DNA of 64,000 nucleotides from contig NZ_QXFO01000018.1 in assembly GCF_003584105.1 (NCBI RefSeq), positions 124,001 to 188,000 of the forward strand, written 5' to 3'. The DNA comes from Flagellimonas taeanensis. Its GTDB lineage: Bacteria; Bacteroidota; Bacteroidia; Flavobacteriales; Flavobacteriaceae. The notes under the pieces are model-generated. The model was not told the DNA's origin and did no database searches. It saw only the letters and a program-made list of their open reading frames with translations. This document shows positions 10,194 to 17,696 of this stretch, piece after piece. The position numbers and the translations under genes are program-made. The first letter of the stretch is position 1. Each line of letters opens with the position of its first letter.

Positions 10194-10227
10194 ACTACTA
10201 GCCAGCTCCAGTGAAGTGGCTAGTAGT
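10194..10227. repeat. Long inverted repeat downstream of the aldo/keto reductase
   Basis: The arms ACTACTAGCCA (10,194-10,204) and TGGCTAGTAGT (10,217-10,227) are perfect complements around a 12-base loop, and CCATT / AATGG blocks outside them could extend the stem. No clear T-run follows on either strand. It may be a transcript-end structure between the convergent aldo/keto reductase and SDR genes, or a small repeated element. Confidence 0.6.
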
Positions 10228-10376
10228 GAATGGAATGTTTAAAGATACCCTGAAATCCAATGGGGATGAAACTGACGGTGATGATGAATTACAATACCAC
10301 AAAGTTTCAATCCATCAAAAATCCCAGACCAATAAAAAGGCTTAGTTCCTACCTGTATATTGGCTTATGGCCATAG

Positions 10377-11135
10377 TTAAAAACCATAAATACCACCGGA
10401 AACCGAGATTTGTTCCCCTGTGATCCAAGCGGCTTCATCCGAGGCAAGAAACACGGCCACTTTTGCAATGTCCCCAGGCATTCCCATACGTCCCAACGGT
10501 GTGTGTGCAATTAGGTTCTTTTCGGCATCACTTCCTTTTGTCACTCCGGCAGCTTTGGCACCATCTGTTTCAACCCCACCTGGAAGAATGGAATTTATAC
10601 GGATATGCCTTGCACCCAGTTCCTTTGACAAGGCCACGGTGATGGCATCAATGGATGCTTTGGTAGCGGAGTATGCCAACATCCCGGGAGAAGGCATTTT
10701 GCTGAACCCGGAACTGATGTTGATAATGGCCCCACCTTTGCTATCCAAAAGCTTAAGGGCCTCTCGAATGGATAACAATGTTCCAAGTACATTTATGGAG
10801 AATTGCTTTTGAAATGATTCTTCCGTGAACGCTTCAATGGGTTGATATTGACCAACACCTGCATTGTTTACCAAGATATCCAACCCCCCAAAGTCTCTTT
10901 CCGCCGTTTCAAAAAGTCGGATGACATCGGTTTCCTTGGATACATCTCCCTGTATGGCCAGTGCCGACCCTCCTGCATCCAATATGGTTTTTACAACCTT
11001 TTCAGCACCATTTTTATCCGAGGCATAGTTCACGATTACCTTTGCGCCTTCTTTAGCCATATGTATTGCGATGGAGGCGCCAATTCCTTTGGAAGCCCCT
11101 GTTACAATGGCCACTTTGTTTTTTAATCTACTCAT
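10377..11135 (-). CDS. SDR-family oxidoreductase (3-oxoacyl-ACP reductase/glucose dehydrogenase type)
   Basis: A 252-residue classical SDR with TGASKGIG near residue 12, NNAG near 91, a serine in INISSGF near 140 and the YSATK catalytic pair near 156-160; it ends GEQISVSGGIYGF, the typical C-terminus of this branch. It should reduce a carbonyl with NAD(P)H, and the real substrate is open. It is divergent from an HxlR regulator gene across 103 bases that contain two promoter-like -7 elements and an inverted repeat, a classic regulator-target arrangement. Confidence 0.94.
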   Translation of the reverse strand: MSRLKNKVAIVTGASKGIGASIAIHMAKEGAKVIVNYASDKNGAEKVVKTILDAGGSALAIQGDVSKETDVIRLFETAERDFGGLDILVNNAGVGQYQPIEAFTEESFQKQFSINVLGTLLSIREALKLLDSKGGAIINISSGFSKMPSPGMLAYSATKASIDAITVALSKELGARHIRINSILPGGVETDGAKAAGVTKGSDAEKNLIAHTPLGRMGMPGDIAKVAVFLASDEAAWITGEQISVSGGIYGF

Positions 11136-11162
11136 GTTATTTTTGTATTTTTGTTATGGTAT

Positions 11163-11231
11163 CAAAAGTATACTATAGATAGGATGAAAAAGATACTATT
11201 ATGTAAATAGTGGTTACATTTGGGTAACTAC
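11163..11231. promoter_or_regulatory. Divergent promoter/operator region between SDR and HxlR genes
   Basis: Reading leftward, TACTTTTG (complement of 11,163-11,170) matches the Bacteroidota -7 box TAnnTTTG and lies 28 bases before the SDR start. Reading rightward, TACATTTG (11,215-11,222) matches the same box before the HxlR gene. An inverted repeat GTGGTTAC / GTAACTAC (11,210-11,217 and 11,224-11,231, seven of eight positions complementary) straddles that second box, as an operator would. ATACTAT occurs twice, 23 bases apart (11,170 and 11,193). The -33 boxes are weak. Confidence 0.5.
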
Positions 11232-11238
11232 AAAAACA

Positions 11239-11568
11239 ATGAACATGAGGGATGAAAAATTTTGTAATTCACATTGTCCCCTTACAAGGGCCATTGGGAA
11301 GGTTGGGAACAAGTGGAAGCCCATTATCATCAACGTAATCAATGACCGGACCATTCGCTTTGGACAACTGGACGCGATCATTCCCGATCTTACGAGGAAG
11401 GTCTTGACCGAACAATTGAGGGAATTGGAGGAAGATGGCATCATCTTGAGAACGGCCTATAAGGAAATACCACCACGAGTGGAATATCAGCTTACCGATC
11501 AGGGAAAGGCAATGCTGCCTATCCTGGACTCCTTAAAGGATTGGGTCCTAAAATTTGAAAAGAACTGA
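11239..11568 (+). CDS. HxlR-family transcriptional regulator
   Basis: A 109-residue winged helix-turn-helix protein. CPLTRAIGKVGNKWKPIIIN near the N-terminus with its preceding Cys, FGQLDAIIPDLTRKVLTEQL as the recognition region and RTAYKEIPPRVEYQLTDQGK as the wing are the HxlR pattern. Some family members sense aldehydes or quinones through cysteine; here Cys residues occur near positions 8 and 12. It is divergent from the SDR gene and probably controls it and itself through the inverted repeat at 11,210-11,231. The length is normal for the family. Confidence 0.93.
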   Translation: MNMRDEKFCNSHCPLTRAIGKVGNKWKPIIINVINDRTIRFGQLDAIIPDLTRKVLTEQLRELEEDGIILRTAYKEIPPRVEYQLTDQGKAMLPILDSLKDWVLKFEKN

Positions 11569-11588
11569 ATGGTTTACAAGGATTTTGT

Positions 11589-12497
11589 CTAATGGTATAA
11601 AATCCGAAACTCGGAAGGGCTCATATTCGTTTTCTTCTTGAACAGTTTACTGAAACTTTGTGGATGTTCAAACCCCAGTTCATAGGCAATCTCACCCACG
11701 GACAGATCGGTAGTGGACAATTTTTCCTTTGCCCTGTCGACCAGCATGTCATGGATGTGTTGCTGCGTATTCTTACCGGTGTACATTTTTAACAATCCAC
11801 GAAGATAGTTCTGCGAAATATGCAGCGTATCCGAGATATACTGTACGGTCGGCAACCCTCTTGAAACCAAATCCCCATCATTGAAGTAGGTGGTCAGTAA
11901 CATATCCAATTTTTCCAGGATTTGATGATTGGATTTTTCCCTTGTGATATATTGTCTGTTGTAAAATCGCTCCACATAGCTCAACAAATTTTCAATATGG
12001 CTTATTATGATCTGCTTGCTGAATGCATCGATATTGGAATGATATTCATTTTTGATGGCACCGACGATACCATTGACAATGGTTTCTTCCTTGTCGGATA
12101 AAAAGAGTGCTTCGTGTACGGCGTATCCAAAGAATTCATATTTCTTGATCTTTGTTGCCAACGAGGTATTCCATATAAAATCCGGATGGATGAGCATGAT
12201 CCATCCCTTAAGGTCATCCTCAGGGGACGGTCCACCGCCCGATATCAATTGGTTCGGGGCCATGAAGCCCATCAGTCCCTCATCGAAATCATAGGTCTGT
12301 TGTCCATATTGCAGCTTATTCTTGAATCCCCTTTTTAAGGTGATGTAATAAAAGTCCAATATGGCCCTCATTTCTGTGAAGCCCTCGGGCATTTGAACAT
12401 CCGCATAGTTCATGACACTGATAAGGGGGTGCTCCGGCGGGGCCAAACCTACCATCCGGTGCAGTTCGGTTATTGATTTGATTCGAATGGTATTCAT
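11589..12497 (-). CDS. AraC-family transcriptional regulator (copy B)
   Basis: A 302-residue paralogue of the regulator at 6,875-7,774, with the same N-terminal ligand domain (LDFYYITLKRG, YDFDEGLMGFMAPNQL) and the same C-terminal double helix-turn-helix (LSVGEIAYELGFEHPQSFSKLFKKKT). By eye the two are roughly 60 percent identical over their whole length. It lies downstream of the SDR gene at 12,638-13,579 on the same strand, so the pair is probably one transcript. The duplicated regulator, each copy near Rossmann oxidoreductases, suggests two related response modules. Confidence 0.93.
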   Translation of the reverse strand: MNTIRIKSITELHRMVGLAPPEHPLISVMNYADVQMPEGFTEMRAILDFYYITLKRGFKNKLQYGQQTYDFDEGLMGFMAPNQLISGGGPSPEDDLKGWIMLIHPDFIWNTSLATKIKKYEFFGYAVHEALFLSDKEETIVNGIVGAIKNEYHSNIDAFSKQIIISHIENLLSYVERFYNRQYITREKSNHQILEKLDMLLTTYFNDGDLVSRGLPTVQYISDTLHISQNYLRGLLKMYTGKNTQQHIHDMLVDRAKEKLSTTDLSVGEIAYELGFEHPQSFSKLFKKKTNMSPSEFRILYH

Positions 12498-12637
12498 CCA
12501 ATTGGGTTTTGGGTAAAAGGATATCTTGATGGATTGTTAAGGAACGATCTTAAAGGGCATCCCGGCCCAAACAAATTTGGTGCTGTCCGCCCGAGGTGCC
12601 AAACCAATCGATAAGACCATTCATAACATATCTAAAA

Positions 12638-13579
12638 TTAATACTTTCTATTATCAAAGGTAACATTGGCCAATTCCAGGGATACGTCCCATAATTTTTG
12701 GGCAACGATCTTATCCTCGGCCTGTACCGGTATTTTTGCTGGAGTGGGGAATCCCCGGGTCTCACTCAATTTATTTGGCCCATAATAGGCTCCTGGTTCC
12801 GCCTCTGGGGAGGTAGCGGCAAACAATGTCGGCAATGCCCCCATGGCCGGCGGTTGGAACATAAAGGGAAGAAAGGTCCTCATTATCCCCGAAGAACTCC
12901 ATCGTCCCGCTCCGGTGATCAGGAGATTTGTGCGGGAAACACCTGGGTGGGCGGATAAACTCATGATACCCCAACCGTTTTTATCACTTTGACGTTGGAG
13001 TTCAAAGGCAAACATAAGGTTGGCCAGTTTGGATTGTGCGTATGCTTCCATGGGTTTATAGGAAGATCTTGACTGAAGGTCATCAAAATTGATCTTGCCA
13101 TTACGGTTTCCGATACTCGAAACGGTGACCACACGGGGATGGTTCGCCATGGACAATAGTGGCATGAGATGGGCCGTCAATGCAAAATGGCCAATATGGT
13201 TCGTGCCAAACTGTATTTCCAGACCGTCGGCGGTTTCGAGCCGTTTGGGCGGGGTCATGATACCGGCATTGTTGATAAGAAGATCGATCGGCCTTCCTTT
13301 TTCTTGCATTCTGTCCCCAAAGGCCTTGATCGAGGAAAGGTCGGCAAGATCGATCTTTTCAAAACTTACGTTTGCCTTTTGATAAAGTTTGTGGACCTGT
13401 ACTATGGACTCCAAACCTTTCTTAGGGTCACGCCCTGTCATTATTACGTGCCACCCGGACGATGCCAAGGCGAGGACATCTTGAAAGCCTATTCCCTCGG
13501 TTCCGCCCGTTACTACGGCCAGACCTCCATTACTTTTGGGAATATCGGAGGCTGTCCAATTTTTGATTTCGTTTTTCAT
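12638..13579 (-). CDS. SDR-family oxidoreductase (retinol dehydrogenase-like)
   Basis: A 313-residue SDR of the longer type. GGTEGIG near residue 25 binds NAD(P); NNAGIM is near 107; VVTVSSIGNRNG near 153 and a YAQSK pair near 178 make the active site. The C-terminal extension (GALPTLFAATSPEAEPGAYYGPN) is typical of the retinol-dehydrogenase/WW-domain-oxidoreductase-like branch. The true substrate is unknown. The AraC copy B gene follows at a distance of 140 bases. The ATG at 13,579 is chosen because the Rossmann strand begins shortly after it. Confidence 0.92.
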   Translation of the reverse strand: MKNEIKNWTASDIPKSNGGLAVVTGGTEGIGFQDVLALASSGWHVIMTGRDPKKGLESIVQVHKLYQKANVSFEKIDLADLSSIKAFGDRMQEKGRPIDLLINNAGIMTPPKRLETADGLEIQFGTNHIGHFALTAHLMPLLSMANHPRVVTVSSIGNRNGKINFDDLQSRSSYKPMEAYAQSKLANLMFAFELQRQSDKNGWGIMSLSAHPGVSRTNLLITGAGRWSSSGIMRTFLPFMFQPPAMGALPTLFAATSPEAEPGAYYGPNKLSETRGFPTPAKIPVQAEDKIVAQKLWDVSLELANVTFDNRKY

Positions 13580-13704
13580 TTTTTGATATCTATTGTTTTA
13601 CGCTATACTGTTACTGAGGTTCGTTGGGATTTCAGTGAAACCCCTATGTCGACTTGAACTGTACTTTTGGTATTGCAATGTTTTTTGAAGTACTTGTAAA
13701 TATG

Positions 13705-13911
13705 TTATGTGGTTAAAATGTAATTATTGAAGATATACCCCATAATCACGGCAATGGGAATCCCTACGGCGGCATTGATCAGTGCCTTTTTGGCCTTGTT
13801 GGGAAAATCGTTCCTGTACCTGAAGTATAAAAAGAACCCAACAGGCGGAATTGCGTTTGATAGTAGGGTCTGAACCACTGAAAGCTTGTCAATTTTGATG
13901 TTTTTTTCCAT
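13705..13911 (-). CDS. Small two-helix membrane protein, unknown function
   Basis: A 68-residue protein with two likely membrane segments (about 16-30 and 48-64) and a charged loop YRNDFPNKAKKAL between them. I do not recognise a named family. It lies 7 bases downstream of the lipoprotein gene at 13,919-14,305 on the same strand, so the two are probably co-transcribed and may act together at the envelope. The short length keeps confidence moderate. Confidence 0.6.
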   Translation of the reverse strand: MEKNIKIDKLSVVQTLLSNAIPPVGFFLYFRYRNDFPNKAKKALINAAVGIPIAVIMGYIFNNYILTT

Positions 13912-13918
13912 TTTGTTT

Positions 13919-14305
13919 TTATTTGATCGTTACCAATAGCTCTTCCACAAATAGACGGATGTAATTCACCCGAATCGTTGGACGAAAGCTTCTTTCTTCT
14001 ATACTGTCCACTGAATTCACTGCAGTGTGCCGTAATGTTTTTTCTAACTGTATTTTGTCATTTTTGCTCCATTTGCCCTTGCCAAAATGGAGGATGAGAT
14101 GGGCTCCAATTTTTTTGCCGTCCAAAGAATCTGCAAAGACGTTTTTGCCGTGATAATTTGAATCCATTGAAAGGGTTATGGCATCTTTATGCTTATTGTT
14201 GATATAGATTGTTTTATTGGAACTGCATGAAGCAGCCAATAGAATGGATGAAAGCAATAACAGCCTTTGATGCCCCCTTTTGATTGATCTTACTTTTGAC
14301 AGCAT
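13919..14305 (-). CDS. Predicted lipoprotein, unknown function
   Basis: A 128-residue protein with a basic N-terminus, a hydrophobic stretch LLLLSSILLAASC and a lipobox ending at Cys27, followed by SSNKTIYINNK. The mature part is small, rich in Lys, Asp and His, and ends in VNYIRLFVEELLVTIK. No family is recognised. It is the first gene of a two-gene minus-strand unit with the small membrane protein. Confidence 0.7.
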   Translation of the reverse strand: MLSKVRSIKRGHQRLLLLSSILLAASCSSNKTIYINNKHKDAITLSMDSNYHGKNVFADSLDGKKIGAHLILHFGKGKWSKNDKIQLEKTLRHTAVNSVDSIEERSFRPTIRVNYIRLFVEELLVTIK

Positions 14306-14857
14306 TCGTTTAAATTCGATTTGATCCCCAATTCATTTTTTCACCTTCAAGAAAGTTGGAATAGGCTCCGATTTTTTAAGGTCCACTTCTTTTTAAGGTG
14401 GATTTATTGCCCGTTCCGGATGTCATTCTTTTAAGTAACAATGACACCCCAAAATTCAGGTTAATTGAATGGGCGGACGTGTCTAAAACGCCTTTTGTTG
14501 TAGTCATAAATCACTGTATTACGAGAACTTGATTCGTGGGATGTCACCTATTTTCGAAGGTATATGGAATCACCCATTGAAGGAGAATCTCTATTGAGGA
14601 AGGCTTGAAGTTGTTCCGGATAGATCTAGAAAATTGATGTGGCCGATCGCTTTTGGAAAGTCACGGACAACATGTGGTTTACCGGTATGGTCGTTCCTTA
14701 AGAAAGGCCCTCAAGAGGTCCGATGCCTTTTTGCCCTTTCATGCCAAAGGGACTTGTGAACGTATGTTTTGGACTTTTCAATAAAGTGTGTTTGGGCTTT
14801 TCAATAAACTGAAACTGTCAAAGTATACAGAGATTTGCAGGAGTTAAAAACTAAGTG
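14306..14857. other. Gene-poor stretch with decayed coding and a tandem repeat
   Basis: No intact gene is visible in these 552 bases. A plus-strand open stretch at about 14,631-14,700 encodes VADRFWKVTDNMWFTGMVVP and stops, and a shifted frame continues as RKALKRSDAFLPFHAKG with a later stop at about 14,783; this resembles a frameshifted gene remnant, but I cannot name a parent. The 3' part holds the 23-base tandem repeat listed separately. Confidence 0.45.
14768..14813 (+). repeat. Tandem 23-base direct repeat
   Basis: TTTGGACTTTTCAATAAAGTGTG (14,768-14,790) is followed at once by TTTGGGCTTTTCAATAAACTGAA (14,791-14,813), with 19 of 23 positions equal. A third GGACTT lies 21 bases upstream (14,750). 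The repeat ends 44 bases before the truncated epimerase gene. Direct repeats with about two helical turns of spacing suit AraC-type regulators. Confidence 0.6.
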
Positions 14858-15106
14858 ATGAACGGTAAGGAAATCGTGTTGGTAACGGGTGGAACTGGAT
14901 TTTTAGGGATGCACATCCTGTTCCAATTAGTGCAGAAAGGCTATTCCGTTAGAACTACCATAAGAGATAAAGCAAGTATTGGAGTGGTGTTACAGACCTT
15001 AAAGGACAATGGGATCTCCAATCTTGAAGGATTGTCCTTTTATGAGGCAGATCTGAACCATGACCAGAACTGGGAAAACGCGATCAGGGGCTGTACTCCA
15101 CCTTAG
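14858..15106 (+). pseudogene. NAD-dependent epimerase/dehydratase, 3'-truncated
   Basis: Only 82 residues remain of a family that is usually about 330 residues long. The start is intact: VLVTGGTGFLGMHILFQLVQKGY gives the Rossmann cofactor site of the dihydroflavonol-reductase-like branch, and the frame continues through FYEADLNHDQNWENAIRGCT. Normally a hydrophobic strand with HVASP follows; here the frame runs into the reversed tail of an HxlR gene and stops after two more codons. The active-site YxxxK half is absent, so no enzyme activity is expected. The junction is within or just before 15,094-15,102. Confidence 0.85.
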
Positions 15107-15338
15107 GGGGCACAACCGGATAGATCTTTCGGGTGACCAGTTCGTGGTCTTCCAATTCCTTTAATTGAATGTTCAGAACCCTTCGTGAAGCGTCCGGAAT
15201 TTTACGCTGAAGCTCACTTGGTCTTTTATGACCCTCGTTTATGAACCAAAGTAAACGCATCTTCCATTTTCCGTAGAGGACTTCACCAATCAGGTCAAGG
15301 CCACAACTTAGGTTGGGTAATATCTTTCTTTCATACAT
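15084..15338 (-). pseudogene. HxlR-family regulator, 3'-truncated
   Basis: An 84-residue HxlR protein lacking the end of the family domain. CGLDLIGEVLYGKWKMRLLW, the recognition region RPSELQRKIPDASRRVLNIQL and the wing KIYPVVPPKVEYS are intact, but the usual LTxxGxxL helix and C-terminal dimerisation helix (about 25 residues in the full-length copy at 11,239) are missing. The frame ends inside the truncated epimerase. DNA binding might survive, but dimerisation is doubtful. It is divergent from the SDR gene at 15,474, which it probably once controlled. Confidence 0.8.
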
Positions 15339-15342
15339 AAGA

Positions 15343-15373
15343 CAAAAATAAACCTATGTACCAAAATAGACAA
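15343..15373 (-). promoter_or_regulatory. Promoter of the truncated HxlR gene
   Basis: On the minus strand TATTTTTG (complement of 15,343-15,350) matches TAnnTTTG exactly, and TTG (complement of 15,371-15,373) lies 20 bases upstream. Transcription would begin within a few bases of the ATG at 15,338, giving a nearly leaderless message. Confidence 0.5.
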
Positions 15374-15414
15374 TAGGGGAATAATTTGTCCCTATGTGAA
15401 TCGTAAGTCCGTAC

Positions 15415-15445
15415 TTGTGGGAAAGTATCATACGGCAGAAATTTG
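15415..15445 (+). promoter_or_regulatory. Promoter of the SDR gene
   Basis: TTG (15,415-15,417), a 20-base spacer and GAAATTTG (15,438-15,445), one base off the TAnnTTTG consensus. It would start transcription near 15,452, about 22 bases before the ATG at 15,474, which supports that start. Confidence 0.45.
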
Positions 15446-15473
15446 CATAAAACAATTTCAAATAAACCAACAA

Positions 15474-16256
15474 ATGGATTATCAGAACGAACTGGCCGGT
15501 CAAGTGGCCTTGGTCACAGGGGGAACAAAAGGGGCGGGAAAGGCAATTGCCGAACGCTTGAACAGTGCAGGCGCCAAAGTCATTGTTATCGCCCGAAGCC
15601 AACCGGAATCCGTGGCCAATGGAATACAATTCATTCCATCAGATCTCAGTACACAGGATGGCCCTGGAATGGTTGCATCCAAGGTCTTGGACCAATTCGG
15701 TAAGATCGATATTCTGGTCAACAATATGGGAGGGTCCGAAACACTTGGAGGCGGGTTCGCAGCCCTTACCCATGAAGATTGGGAGTCTGCCCTTAGGACC
15801 AATTTACTGGCCCCAGTTGGATTGGATAGGGCCATATTGCCACAAATGTTGGAACGGAAAAGCGGCGTGATCATCCATATTGGTTCCATTCAAGGGAAAT
15901 TGCCCCTGCACGATTCCACATTACCTTATGCCGCGGCAAAGGCGGGGTTGATCAATTATAGCAAAGGATTGGCAAAGGAAGTATCTCCCAAAGGTGTTCG
16001 GGTGCTGACCGTCTCTCCAGGCTGGATCATGACAGCGGCATCCAAAAGGATGATGGAACGCATCTCCGAAAGCTCCGATATCTCCATTGAGGCCGCGACC
16101 CAGTCGGTAATGGATGCGTTGGGGGGTATTCCCTTAGGGAGACCAGCACAGCCGGAAGAAGTAGCAGAACTTGTTGGCTTTTTGGTCTCCCCAAGGGCAG
16201 GCTATCTGACCGGCACTGAATATGTAATAGATGGAGGTACCATCCCTACCATTTAA
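15474..16256 (+). CDS. SDR-family oxidoreductase
   Basis: A 260-residue classical SDR from the ATG at 15,474; the frame is open further upstream (to 15,396), but those residues are not conserved-looking and precede the promoter. TGGTKGAG binds the cofactor, NNMGGS replaces the common NNAG, and the catalytic set is GSIQG serine with YAAAK. The C-terminus [18 protein letters not shown] is standard. The role of the family is carbonyl reduction with an unknown substrate. A SnoaL-like protein gene follows after 28 bases and is probably co-transcribed. Confidence 0.92.
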   Translation: MDYQNELAGQVALVTGGTKGAGKAIAERLNSAGAKVIVIARSQPESVANGIQFIPSDLSTQDGPGMVASKVLDQFGKIDILVNNMGGSETLGGGFAALTHEDWESALRTNLLAPVGLDRAILPQMLERKSGVIIHIGSIQGKLPLHDSTLPYAAAKAGLINYSKGLAKEVSPKGVRVLTVSPGWIMTAASKRMMERISESSDISIEAATQSVMDALGGIPLGRPAQPEEVAELVGFLVSPRAGYLTGTEYVIDGGTIPTI

Positions 16257-16284
16257 TTTCAATAATCATCAAAAAATAAACAAA

Positions 16285-16602
16285 ATGAAGTTACCAGAAG
16301 TAATATCGGCCCTAGTGGAAGCACAGGACAATTTTGACGGCGCGGCTTATGCCGATTGTTTCACCGAATCAGCCGTAGTCTTTGACGAAGGGAAAACACA
16401 TAACGGGAAAAAGGAAATAAAACATTGGATAGAAAAGGCGAACAGGGAATATCAAGTGACCATGAAACCACTTGAATATTCGGAAGGCGAGCAAACTTTG
16501 AAGGCCGAAATTTCAGGAAGTTTTCCTGGAAGTCCGCTCGTTTTGTCCTATAAATTTGGGTTCAAAGGCAAAAAAATCCAATCCCTGAGAATTGTTCAAT
16601 AA
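16285..16602 (+). CDS. SnoaL/NTF2-like protein
   Basis: A 105-residue protein with the NTF2-like cone pattern: ISALVEAQDNFDGAAYADCFTESAVVFDEG, then HNGKKEIKHWIEKANREY and three strands ending IQSLRIVQ. Such proteins are small ligand-binding or isomerase domains and here probably serve the SDR encoded just upstream. The ATG at 16,285 sits after an A-rich leader (AATAAACAAA); an in-frame upstream ATG at 16,231 falls inside the SDR gene and is unlikely. Confidence 0.82.
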   Translation: MKLPEVISALVEAQDNFDGAAYADCFTESAVVFDEGKTHNGKKEIKHWIEKANREYQVTMKPLEYSEGEQTLKAEISGSFPGSPLVLSYKFGFKGKKIQSLRIVQ

Positions 16603-16801
16603 AAGTCAATAAAAGTTGACACTCTTTTTAAAACTTTACAGATTATATTAGGTCCCCTAATTCAAATACTTTAAAAGTAAGTTTGGATTCATTGTGTAAA
16701 AATGAATTCTAACAAAAATTGAAACATGCTTAAGGAATTTTCATATAAACAATTTGGCAGTTCAAGAATAGGACAATAATCTTTAATTTTACCCTCACAA
16801 G

Positions 16802-16809
16802 TATATTTG
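16802..16809 (+). promoter_or_regulatory. -7 promoter element before the small lipoprotein gene
   Basis: TATATTTG matches TAnnTTTG exactly and lies 49 bases before the ATG at 16,858. No good -33 TTG is seen at 19-21 bases upstream. Confidence 0.35.
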
Positions 16810-16857
16810 GTTTGCAATGGCAATACTCAACAGATCCTATTTCTATAAACTCATATT

Positions 16858-17142
16858 ATGTACAGAAGAATACTAGGATTGCTCCTTTTTTGGGTGATAT
16901 CCTGCAATTCACCAATTGACGCACCTATTTTTTCGATAACGAAGATTGAACAGGGCAAGGATGGAAAAACATTGTTTCTGGAAGATGCTAAAGGAACGGT
17001 ATATACAACGGTCATCAGCATTCCAAACGGTAATTATGTGGATGTTGAAGTAGGGGACAGGGTACAATTGGAAATAAATGAAATTTTAGAAGATATGGAC
17101 CCAATCATCATTGTGTCTAAATCGGTGACAGTCTTGGAATAA
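16858..17142 (+). CDS. Small predicted lipoprotein
   Basis: A 94-residue protein with a signal peptide ending in a lipobox (LLFWVISC, Cys16), so an anchored mature part of about 79 residues. That part is a likely small beta-barrel: IFSITKIEQGKDGKTLFLED, TVYTTVISIPNGNYVDVEVGD and RVQLEINEI alternate as strands around glycine and asparagine turns, in the manner of OB-like folds. I do not recognise a named family, and no neighbour suggests a role. Confidence 0.68.
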   Translation: MYRRILGLLLFWVISCNSPIDAPIFSITKIEQGKDGKTLFLEDAKGTVYTTVISIPNGNYVDVEVGDRVQLEINEILEDMDPIIIVSKSVTVLE

Positions 17143-17696
17143 GATATCCTTAAGTTTTGTTTAGTTGCCATTTGACAAATGACTGTTTGGTCCACTTGTC
17201 TTTAATTTGGAGTGATACTTTCTATCATGTTTTACACACCGAAGGCATTCTCGTTCAGCCTTCACTTTCTTCACTTTAACCGAAGGTCCATCACCCCAAA
17301 GGGAGTGATCTTGGCCAACTATAAACGCTCGGGATATGTAAGGGCCGATACCGTTGGAGCCTAATGGATTCAGGGCAATGTTTCATTATTGACCTGTTTG
17401 AAAACCACATTGGACCAAGGAACGTCATCTTTATTTGCAACCTATTTCTGAAGACCCCCAATCAAGGGTGTTAATGGCAATCACCGACTTTCCGATTTCC
17501 TGATATTTTTTGAAAAAAATTGGATATTTTGTAAAAAAAGCAAACTTCTGTCACCCTTCCTTTGGATTTTGGCAACATAAAGTTGAGAACTTGATTTTTT
17601 TGATGAAAAGAGCAAGTTTGGATTTGACACTTGTGTCTCATTAAAATCGTAGGAACCAAAACATAGATAACCAACACCTTCTAAATCCTTTATTGT
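17143..17696. other. Intergenic stretch of 554 bases
   Basis: No convincing gene. A 45-codon frame at 17,227-17,364 (containing ITPKGVILANYKRSGYVRAD) looks protein-like but has no recognisable family and may be a remnant. The sequence from 17,490 onward is AT-rich and probably holds the promoter of the amidohydrolase gene, though I see no clear -7 box. Confidence 0.4.

Noticed and set aside
14306-14857. An insertion-sequence remnant beside the deletion scar
   Set aside because: No terminal inverted repeats, target duplications or transposase motifs were seen.
17227-17364. A 45-codon plus-strand frame as a small gene
   Set aside because: It has no promoter box, no family resemblance and no conserved-looking start; it is kept only as a note on the intergenic stretch.
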